DNA of 11,061 bases from Gammaproteobacteria bacterium (GTDB lineage: Bacteria > Pseudomonadota > Gammaproteobacteria > S012-40), in the NCBI GenBank assembly GCA_029857925.1, contig JAOUGF010000033.1:1-11061 (forward strand), written 5' to 3'. A program made the translations under genes and the position numbers. The notes beneath the pieces were generated by a model. That model searched no databases, had not been told where the DNA came from, and was given only the letters and a program-made list of their open reading frames with translations. Position 1 is the stretch's first letter; every line of letters starts with the position of its first letter. This document shows positions 1 to 5,618 of this stretch, piece by piece.

Positions 1-337
1 GCGTCAGCAATGGGGGATGAGCCTATCGGGGGGCGAAAGACGACGGGTAGAAATCGCCCGAGCCGTGGCGGCAGCGCCGCGTTATATCCTCCTCGACGAA
101 CCTTTTGCCGGTGTGGATCCTTTGTCGGTCTTAGACATACAAAGCATTATCAAACAATTACGTGAACAAGGGATAGGCGTCTTAATTACGGACCATAATG
201 TACGCGAAACACTAGGAATATGTGAACGAGCGTATATTATTAGTAATGGAGAGGTGATGGCCGAGGGGGCGCCGTCCGCTATCTTACAAAACGAAACAGT
301 ACGTGAGGTTTATTTAGGCAAGGATTTTCGACTTTAG
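1..337 (+). CDS. lptB: LPS export ABC transporter ATP-binding protein LptB, 3' part
   Basis: This is the C-terminal part of the cytoplasmic ATPase that drives LptB2FGC, the complex that extracts lipopolysaccharide from the inner membrane. The reading frame is open from the left edge (codons from base 2), so the Walker A half lies outside the window. What is visible is the ABC signature (LSGGERRR), the Walker B with catalytic glutamate (ILLDEPFAGVD), the H-loop (LITDHNVRE) and the LptB-typical end YLGKDFRL. These segments match E. coli LptB almost residue for residue, so the family call is secure. The gene immediately precedes rpoN, the usual proteobacterial order lptA-lptB-rpoN, with a 48-bp gap. 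An ATG at 17 is internal and not a start. Confidence 0.96.
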   Translation, partial: RQQWGMSLSGGERRRVEIARAVAAAPRYILLDEPFAGVDPLSVLDIQSIIKQLREQGIGVLITDHNVRETLGICERAYIISNGEVMAEGAPSAILQNETVREVYLGKDFRL

Positions 338-338
338 A

Positions 339-362
339 GCGGCCCAGCGTGTAAACGGCCGC
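339..362 (+). other. GC-rich hairpin between lptB and rpoN
   Basis: GCGGCC (339-344) and GGCCGC (357-362) can form a 6-bp stem around a 12-nt loop. No T-run follows, so it is not a convincing intrinsic terminator. It could stabilise the upstream mRNA end or modulate read-through into rpoN. The function is inferred only. Confidence 0.3.
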
Positions 363-388
363 GTTATCCAACTTACTGTGGTGCCATG

Positions 389-1915
389 ATGAAACAGTCG
401 CTCCAACTTCGTTTGGGTCAACACCTGACCATGACCCCCCAATTGCAACAAGCCATACGGTTGTTGCAACTCTCCACGTTAGAGCTACAACAGGAAATTC
501 AGGAGGCCTTGGAGAGCAATCCGATGCTGGAAAGCACGGAAAACAGCGAAGACACCAGCAGCCCGGGTGAAGAATCCGGCCCTGAAAGTCCAAATTTCGA
601 AAATGACGGCAGCAGTGCCGATGGGCCTACCGATAGCCCTGATCTCGAATTCCGTGACACCCCCGACATCGAATTTAAATCCGACACGCTGCCGGAAGAA
701 CTCCCCGTAGACAGCGCGTGGGAAGACGTGTACGACGTCACCACGGTCTCCAGCGCGAGCAGTGGCTCAGGCTCCGCCAATGGCGACGACGACGCGGGTA
801 AAATGCTTGAAAATCGCAACGCCGAGACCGAATCTCTGCGTGACCACTTGATGTGGCAGGCGCGCCTAACCCCGTTTACCCCCACCGATATGGTGATCGC
901 CACGGCGATTATCGACTCTGTGAATGAGGATGGTTATTTAGGCACCACCGTCGAAGAGATTTGGAATGATCTAAAGACGGAACTGGTCATCGACGTGGAA
1001 GACGTGCTGACCGTATTACACACGATACAACACTACGAACCGGTAGGGGTGGCTGCACGCGACCTGCGCGAATGTTTGACTATCCAACTTAACCAACTGC
1101 CCCCGGAAACCCTCTGGGTGAACCAAGCCAAGGCGTTGATTAAAAGTTATTTTGAGCTATTGGCTAATCGTGACTACGCGCAATTACAACGCAAAATGAA
1201 AATCAACCAAGATCAACTGCGTGAGGTATTAAAGCTCGTTCAAGCGTTGGACCCCCGTCCTGGCAACCAAGTCACCACCACCGGCACAGAATACGTCGTA
1301 CCCGACGTGATGGTGTCCAAGACCAAGATCGGATGGAAGGTCGAATTGAACGGCGACGCGACCCCCAAACTACGCATCAACTCCCTGTATGCGGGCATGG
1401 TACAGCGCGCCAACAAAAGTGCCGACAACACCTATATGCAGGGGCAATTACAAGAAGCGCGCTGGTTTATCAAGAGCTTACAAAGCCGTAACGAGACCCT
1501 ACTGAAGGTCGCCAGCTGCATCGTTGAACGCCAGCGCGCCTTTTTGGAACACGGCGAAGAGGCGATGAAGGCGCTGGTGCTACACGACATCGCCGAGGCC
1601 GTCGGTATGCACGAGTCCACCATCTCACGTATTACAACTAAAAAATACATGCATACTCCTCGAGGCATTTTTGAGTTAAAATACTTCTTTTCAAGCCATG
1701 TCAGCACCGACAGCGGCGGCGAGTGTTCCTCGACGGCGATTCGGGCCTTGATCAAGAAGCTGGTGGCCAACGAAGACGCGCGCAAACCCTTGAGCGACAG
1801 CAAGATAGCCAAAATCTTGTCAGAACAAGGCATTAACGTGGCACGTCGCACGGTGGCCAAATACCGAGACGTCTTGGTCATCCCACCGTCCAACGAACGC
1901 AAGCGCCTGTCATAA
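389..1915 (+). CDS. rpoN: RNA polymerase sigma-54 factor RpoN
   Basis: Sigma-54 directs RNA polymerase to -24/-12 promoters that need AAA+ activator proteins; typical regulons are nitrogen, motility and carbon-source genes. The protein has all three regions. Region I is the glutamine/leucine-rich activator-interacting start (residues 1-50, containing LTMTPQLQQAIRLLQLS). Region II is an acidic, Ser/Gly-rich linker (about 55-135). Region III holds the core-binding and DNA-binding parts, with the helix-turn-helix stretch HDIAEAVGMHESTISR and the RpoN box ARRTVAKYRD near the C-terminus. The last box residue is D where E is usual, a mild change. Two adjacent ATGs occur at 386 and 389; 389 gives MKQSLQLRL, matching the family start. 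The Shine-Dalgarno sequence is poor. About 508 aa, near normal length. Confidence 0.97.
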   Translation: MKQSLQLRLGQHLTMTPQLQQAIRLLQLSTLELQQEIQEALESNPMLESTENSEDTSSPGEESGPESPNFENDGSSADGPTDSPDLEFRDTPDIEFKSDTLPEELPVDSAWEDVYDVTTVSSASSGSGSANGDDDAGKMLENRNAETESLRDHLMWQARLTPFTPTDMVIATAIIDSVNEDGYLGTTVEEIWNDLKTELVIDVEDVLTVLHTIQHYEPVGVAARDLRECLTIQLNQLPPETLWVNQAKALIKSYFELLANRDYAQLQRKMKINQDQLREVLKLVQALDPRPGNQVTTTGTEYVVPDVMVSKTKIGWKVELNGDATPKLRINSLYAGMVQRANKSADNTYMQGQLQEARWFIKSLQSRNETLLKVASCIVERQRAFLEHGEEAMKALVLHDIAEAVGMHESTISRITTKKYMHTPRGIFELKYFFSSHVSTDSGGECSSTAIRALIKKLVANEDARKPLSDSKIAKILSEQGINVARRTVAKYRDVLVIPPSNERKRLS

Positions 1916-1933
1916 CAAACACTGGAGTTTGCA

Positions 1934-2236
1934 ATGGATATTCAACTTGCGGGGCATCACTGCGAAATCACACCCGCTTTGCGTAGTTATGTAACAGACA
2001 AATTTGAACGCTTATCACGTCATTTCGAGCGCATCACGCAAGCCCAAGTCGTGCTGACCGTCGAAAAACAACAACAAAAGGCCGAGGCCAATTTACATGT
2101 CGCGGGCAATGATTTATTCGCCGATGCGACTGAGGCCGATATGTACGCGGCCATTGATGCGTTGGTCGATAAGCTTGACCGCCAACTGGTAAAGCACAAA
2201 GAAAAGAGCAAAGATCACCGTCACAACGGCGCGTAA
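1934..2236 (+). CDS. hpf: Ribosome hibernation promoting factor, short form (HPF/YhbH)
   Basis: HPF binds the 30S decoding channel and promotes inactive 100S ribosome dimers in stationary phase or starvation. At 100 aa the protein is a short-form HPF without the C-terminal dimerisation domain of long HPF. The sequence has the expected start (MDIQLAGHHCEITPALRSYV), the conserved core (residues 20-75, with DLFADATEADMYAAIDALVDKL) and a basic His/Lys-rich tail. A good Shine-Dalgarno (GGAG at 1924-1927) lies 6 nt before the ATG. The gene sits 18 bp after rpoN, its standard position. In many relatives ptsN follows next; here it does not. Confidence 0.95.
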   Translation: MDIQLAGHHCEITPALRSYVTDKFERLSRHFERITQAQVVLTVEKQQQKAEANLHVAGNDLFADATEADMYAAIDALVDKLDRQLVKHKEKSKDHRHNGA

Positions 2237-2273
2237 TTGTCAATTGCACAACGAAGCGCCGTACCGGGATGTT

Positions 2274-2777
2274 ATGCCTATGCCCTACGCTTTAAAACCC
2301 GCCGTACTCCATGACGCCAGCCTGCATGCTACCCTTGTCGAGATGTGGGATTGCGGGGTGGTGTTGTGTGGCCCGCCAGGGTCGGGCAAAAGCAGCCTGG
2401 CACTGGCGTTGGTTGCCGCTGGCCACCGCTTAGTAGTGGATGATTTGGTCTTGGTGCGTCGGCGATGCGCGCGATGGCAGGGCTATGGCGTCCCCGGGTG
2501 GGAAGGCAAGCTCGCGCTGCGTGAGCGCGGCGTGGTCGACGTCCGCGACCTACATGGCCCACATACCACGCGCGCTACGGCCGACTTGGGCGCGGTCATC
2601 TGTTTATGTACCGACCTCCCCGAGACGACAGAGACCACGCGCCGCCTCACCCGCTACGGCCTTCCCACGCTGAATATACAACGCTCACATATCCCGCAAA
2701 TGGTCGCGCAGATTGCAGACTGGGTACTCGCCCTCCAACCCGTCACGAACGAATCACAAGGCCTAAAAACCGCATGA
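2274..2777 (+). CDS. hprK: Short HPr kinase/phosphorylase (HprK C-terminal domain only)
   Basis: HprK phosphorylates and dephosphorylates HPr on Ser46, linking metabolic state to PTS-dependent regulation. Only the catalytic domain is present, about 167 aa against roughly 310 for full-length enzymes. Using the ATG at 2274, the P-loop is GPPGSGKSS (33-41), the catalytic block is HRLVVDD (51-57), and a degenerate signature RERGVVDVRDLHG lies at 83-95. The LPET..GLPTLNI tail resembles the compact alphaproteobacterial HprK rather than full-length enzymes. The start is uncertain: TTG 2244, ATG 2274 (GGGA upstream) or ATG 2280 are all in frame. The stop overlaps the rapZ start by 4 bp. Local GC is clearly higher than in neighbouring genes (individual 60-base lines reach 65-73%). 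The family is confident. Activity is inferred, since the signature is divergent from the usual RGLGI.N form. Confidence 0.85.
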   Translation: MPMPYALKPAVLHDASLHATLVEMWDCGVVLCGPPGSGKSSLALALVAAGHRLVVDDLVLVRRRCARWQGYGVPGWEGKLALRERGVVDVRDLHGPHTTRATADLGAVICLCTDLPETTETTRRLTRYGLPTLNIQRSHIPQMVAQIADWVLALQPVTNESQGLKTA

Positions 2778-3631
2778 AACTGGTGATCGTCAGCGGCCTC
2801 TCTGGTTCCGGCAAGAGTACGGCGCTCAATGTGTTGGAAGACCTTGGCTATTACTGCATAGATAACTTACCGTTGGCGTTATTGTTCTCATTTGCGACCC
2901 ACATGGAAGACACCGCGCAAAAGTTTTATGAACGTGTCGCGGTGGGCATAGATGCGCGCAACCGTAGTGAAGATTTACAGCATTTTCCGGCGATACTCCA
3001 AGGCCTGCGCACCGGAAAAATTCAGACCGAGGTCATTTTCCTCGATGCCGCCGAAGATATTTTAATCAAGCGCTTCAGCGAGACGCGACGTAAACACCCA
3101 TTGACCCGCGAGCGTGTGTCATTGTCCGAGGCCATTCATCAAGAACGCGAATTGCTTGAACCGATCTCATCGCGCGCTGACCTGTACATCGACACCAGCA
3201 CCAGCAACCTGCATCAGCTACGCGATCTCATCACCTTGCGTGTGGTCGGCAAAGTCGGCGGCGGCATGTCGTTGTTATTCGAATCTTTCGGGTATAAACA
3301 CGGCCTACCGCAGGACGCGGATTTTGTTTTTGATCTGCGTTGCCTGCCCAATCCGCATTGGAACGCACAGCTACGGCAACACACCGGCAAGGAAAGGCCG
3401 GTCATAGAATTCTTGGAACAACATACCGAAGTTCATGCGATGTTTGACGATGTGTGCGCGTTTTTAGAACAGTGGTTACCGCGTATCGCAGCCTCCAATC
3501 GCAGCTACCTCACGGTGGCCATAGGCTGTACCGGCGGCTACCACCGTTCGGTGTACATGGTTGAACGCCTCGCGGCGCACTTCGGTGCCACCTATCGCAA
3601 TATGTTAGTCAGGCATAGAGAATTGACATGA
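2774..3631 (+). CDS. rapZ: RNase adapter / nucleotide-binding protein RapZ
   Basis: RapZ proteins bind NTPs and amino-sugar phosphate. In E. coli RapZ delivers the sRNA GlmZ to RNase E and so controls glucosamine-6-phosphate synthase. The protein is 285 aa (E. coli 284). It has the P-loop GLSGSGKST (8-16), the VIFLDA strand, the family block FESFGYKHGLP..ADFVFDLRCLPNPHW, and the C-terminal GCTGG-HRSVY motif. The position that is Lys in the E. coli motif (GGKHRS) is Tyr here, at 256. The protein ends RHRELT and lacks the E. coli basic tail KRKP that takes part in RNA binding. The start at 2774 is chosen because it matches the family N-terminus and overlaps the hprK stop (ATGA). A longer in-frame extension from 2606 lies inside hprK and is rejected. 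Confidence 0.96.
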   Translation: MKLVIVSGLSGSGKSTALNVLEDLGYYCIDNLPLALLFSFATHMEDTAQKFYERVAVGIDARNRSEDLQHFPAILQGLRTGKIQTEVIFLDAAEDILIKRFSETRRKHPLTRERVSLSEAIHQERELLEPISSRADLYIDTSTSNLHQLRDLITLRVVGKVGGGMSLLFESFGYKHGLPQDADFVFDLRCLPNPHWNAQLRQHTGKERPVIEFLEQHTEVHAMFDDVCAFLEQWLPRIAASNRSYLTVAIGCTGGYHRSVYMVERLAAHFGATYRNMLVRHRELT

Positions 3632-4017
3632 CGGTCGGCGTATTGATTATCGCCCATGACACAGTCGGGCAATCATTATTAGACACTGCCGTCGCGGTGA
3701 TTGGGGTATGCCCCATCATGACCGAAGTCTTGGCAGTGAACAAGCACAGCAATCCTGAGCGTACGTTGCGCGAGGCCTATGAAAAATTGGCCCGCCTTGA
3801 TGAAGGTGATGGGGTGTTGGTGCTCACCGATATCTACGGCTCCACGCCCAGCAATATTGCGTGCAAACTTAAAAAGGCCCATCATATTGAGGTCGTTGCC
3901 GGCATGAACCTGCCGATGCTGGTGCGGATATTGAATTATCATACGCTGAGCCTGAGCCAATTGGTGGATAAGGCGATCACAGGCGGGCACGACGGCATCG
4001 TACACTTTCGTGGGTAA
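3628..4017 (+). CDS. PTS EIIA component, mannose/ManX family
   Basis: This is a 129-aa cytoplasmic EIIA domain of the mannose/sorbose family, a phosphoacceptor from HPr. The phosphorylatable histidine is His10 (LIIAHDTVG), and the family loop LVLTDIYGSTPSNIA (64-78) is present. It stands alone: no EIIB domain is fused, and no EIIB, EIIC or EIID gene is nearby. A sugar transport role is therefore unlikely and a regulatory role is inferred, as proposed for the stand-alone EIIA-Man proteins next to hprK in other proteobacteria. The ATG overlaps the rapZ stop by 4 bp, so translation is probably coupled to rapZ. It is often annotated manX or ptsL; I leave the symbol blank because usage varies. Confidence 0.93.
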   Translation: MTVGVLIIAHDTVGQSLLDTAVAVIGVCPIMTEVLAVNKHSNPERTLREAYEKLARLDEGDGVLVLTDIYGSTPSNIACKLKKAHHIEVVAGMNLPMLVRILNYHTLSLSQLVDKAITGGHDGIVHFRG

Positions 4018-4024
4018 TCAACAA

Positions 4025-4294
4025 ATGCGCACACAGCGCGTAGAAATCGTCAATATGTTGGGCCTGCATGCACGTGCGGCCGCCAAATTTGTGACGCTCG
4101 CCACGCAGTTCTCCTGCGACGTCGCGGTGGAAAAAGACGGTCGTCAAGCCAATGGCAAGAGCATCATGGGCGTCATGATGTTGGCTGCGGCGAAGGGTAC
4201 ACATATCATTATCACCGCTAATGGTACGGACGAGCAAAATGCGGTAGAGGCCTTATCCAGTTTGGTCAGCAACAAATTTGGCGAGGCCCAATAG
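4025..4294 (+). CDS. ptsH: HPr phosphocarrier protein
   Basis: HPr relays phosphate from EI to EIIA proteins through a histidine and can be phosphorylated on a serine by HprK. With the ATG at 4025 the protein is 89 aa. The active histidine then falls exactly at 15 (LGLHARAAAKF) and the regulatory serine exactly at 46 (NGKSIMGVMML), which decides the start over the in-frame GTG at 4010. Residue 47 is Ile and 48 Met, as in HprK-regulated HPrs. The spacing to the EIIA stop is 7 bp with only a weak Shine-Dalgarno, so coupling is likely. No ptsI follows; mtnB does. The phosphodonor EI must be encoded elsewhere, or be a PtsP type, or be absent. Confidence 0.95.
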   Translation: MRTQRVEIVNMLGLHARAAAKFVTLATQFSCDVAVEKDGRQANGKSIMGVMMLAAAKGTHIIITANGTDEQNAVEALSSLVSNKFGEAQ

Positions 4295-4299
4295 GCGCA

Positions 4300-4944
4300 A
4301 TGGCGACGTTATGGGACGAACGCGAACCGCGCGCGGCGTTAGCAGAGATCGCACGCCATTTTCACGCCCGTGGCTGGATGGCAGGCACCGCAGGCAACCT
4401 CAGTGTACGTAACACCGAAGGCACGAGTTTTTGGATCACCGCGAGTGGTTACCCCAAGGGACAACTCACCCCGGATGATTTCGTTAAGGTCGCGGTCGCC
4501 GACGGCCAGGTCGTCGAGACCTGCAAACCCCATGATCGCCCCTCCGCCGAGACCAGCATCCACCAGGTCATCTATCGACACGACCCTACCGCGCGCGCTG
4601 CGTTGCATGTGCATAGCATTGCGGCCGTCTTGGCCGTAGAGCGCCACGCGCCGACAAATGCCACAGCCCTCGCGTTGCCCGCGCTCGAAATGATTAAAGG
4701 CATGGGCATCTGGGACGAAGCCCCCCACGTCGCACTACCGCTGTTTGAGAACTGGCGCGACGTGCCCGCTATTGCACGTGAAATCGAACGCCTGTTTGAC
4801 CCCACGACCCCTACCCTGTCTGCGCTGATGATACGCCGCCATGGCATCACGGTATGGGGCACCTCGCTGCAACAGGCCTATGACCGCATAGAAATCATGG
4901 AATACATATTGGACTACCTGTCGCGCACCTCTCCAACCACTTGA
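4300..4944 (+). CDS. mtnB: Methylthioribulose-1-phosphate dehydratase MtnB
   Basis: MtnB converts 5-methylthioribulose-1-phosphate to the diketo phosphate in the methionine salvage pathway; it is a zinc enzyme of the class II aldolase/adducin fold. The 214-aa protein starts with the family pattern (RHFHARGWMAGTAGNLS), has Zn ligands in HVH (His103, His105) and in IRRHGITVWG (His181), and a glutamate in LEMIKG (Glu130) that corresponds to the catalytic acid of human APIP. These features favour MtnB over fuculose- or ribulose-phosphate aldolases. The gene begins 5 bp after ptsH and so is probably the last gene of the PTS-type operon. The usual partners mtnC and mtnD are not in the window. Confidence 0.9.
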   Translation: MATLWDEREPRAALAEIARHFHARGWMAGTAGNLSVRNTEGTSFWITASGYPKGQLTPDDFVKVAVADGQVVETCKPHDRPSAETSIHQVIYRHDPTARAALHVHSIAAVLAVERHAPTNATALALPALEMIKGMGIWDEAPHVALPLFENWRDVPAIAREIERLFDPTTPTLSALMIRRHGITVWGTSLQQAYDRIEIMEYILDYLSRTSPTT

Positions 4945-4995
4945 TTGCAAGCGTTATTTAACCTGTACATCCCCATGGATTTATTGCGTTCCGGC

Positions 4996-5023
4996 TAAAG
5001 TTGCGCCTTTAATTTGTCGATAA
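4996..5023 (+). promoter_or_regulatory. Candidate sigma-28 (FliA) flagellar/chemotaxis promoter
   Basis: The sequence TAAAGTTG, 12 nt, GTCGATAA matches the enterobacterial sigma-28 consensus TAAAGTTT-N11-GCCGATAA at 7 of 8 bases in each half. The spacer is one base longer than consensus. Transcription would start near 5030, about 65 nt before the rhodanese ATG, and could continue into the chemoreceptor at 5619. A chemoreceptor as second gene fits this class of promoter. The extra spacer base lowers confidence. Confidence 0.6.
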
Positions 5024-5095
5024 CGGGGCAGGGATTAGCGGTTCGTTTAGAACTCGTGAGTACCCGTAACGTTTACATGTGATAGGAGAGCAATC

Positions 5096-5530
5096 ATGCA
5101 CAAGCTAATGAAGGCGGCCGCGTTGGTAACCACCGCATTTTTAATGAATTCAGGGGTTTATGCCAACAGCGAACACCCGCTGACCCCCGAATTCGTCGAT
5201 GGTACCACGCGTGTCAGCGCGGAAGAAGTGGTCGCCCTAGTAGAAAAGACACCCAATTTAGTCATTATCGATTCACGCAAGGCCAGTGACTTCAAGAAAG
5301 GCTTTATCGAAGGCGCGATCAGCATGCCTAACACCGACACCACGCCAGATTCCCTGGCCAAGGTCGTCAAGAGCAAGACCACGCCGGTGTTGTTCTATTG
5401 CAACGGTGTGCGTTGCGGCCGTAGCGTAGATTCTTCTAAGGTTGCGATGGCAGCCGGTTATAAGAAGGTCTATTGGTTCCGTGGCGGCATTGAAGAATGG
5501 GAATCCAAAGGTCTGCCATTGGTGCATTAA
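5096..5530 (+). CDS. Exported single-domain rhodanese-like sulfurtransferase
   Basis: Predicted periplasmic sulfurtransferase or sulfide/persulfide carrier of 144 aa. A signal peptide is visible (MHKLMKAAALVTTAFLMNSG) with likely cleavage after VYA at 23. The rhodanese domain runs about 38-142, with the conserved VIIDSRKASDFKKGFIEGA and VYWFRGGIEEWESKGLP segments. The active-site loop is YCNGVRCGRS with the catalytic cysteine expected at Cys102 and a second cysteine at Cys107; both would be in the oxidising periplasm. A strong Shine-Dalgarno (TAGGAG) precedes the ATG. The gene is followed after 88 bp by a chemoreceptor, and a sigma-28-like promoter lies upstream. The substrate is unknown; thiosulfate, sulfide or polysulfide chemistry is inferred from the fold only. 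Confidence 0.88.
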   Translation: MHKLMKAAALVTTAFLMNSGVYANSEHPLTPEFVDGTTRVSAEEVVALVEKTPNLVIIDSRKASDFKKGFIEGAISMPNTDTTPDSLAKVVKSKTTPVLFYCNGVRCGRSVDSSKVAMAAGYKKVYWFRGGIEEWESKGLPLVH

Positions 5531-5541
5531 TCGTGGAACCC

Positions 5542-5561
5542 TCCGCCCAAGGATGGGCGGA
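5542..5561 (+). terminator. Hairpin after rhodanese gene, partial terminator or attenuator
   Basis: TCCGCCC (5542-5548) and GGGCGGA (5555-5561) form a perfect 7-bp GC-rich stem with a 6-nt loop, 11 bp after the rhodanese stop. The following ATTTCCTCATTATC is only moderately T-rich. It may terminate partially, setting the rhodanese to chemoreceptor ratio, or protect the upstream mRNA. Confidence 0.55.
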
Positions 5562-5618
5562 ATTTCCTCATTATCATCACTCAGGACACGCTAATATCAA
5601 CCAGGATTACACATTAGC

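Noticed and set aside
499..903. Minus-strand open frame opposite the rpoN acidic linker
   Set aside because: Low-complexity Ser/Leu-rich translation caused by the Glu/Asp/Ser-rich linker on the other strand.
2398..2413. Possible sigma-54 promoter TGGCAC-N5-TTGG inside hprK
   Set aside because: The -12 element has GG instead of the near-invariant GC and lies inside a coding region.
2606..2773. N-terminal extension of RapZ
   Set aside because: It lies wholly within hprK in another frame; the family N-terminus begins at 2774.
4300..4944. Sugar-phosphate class II aldolase (fuculose- or ribulose-phosphate) instead of MtnB
   Set aside because: The LEMIKG acid, the RRHGITVWG ligand segment and the N-terminal pattern fit the MtnB/APIP branch better.
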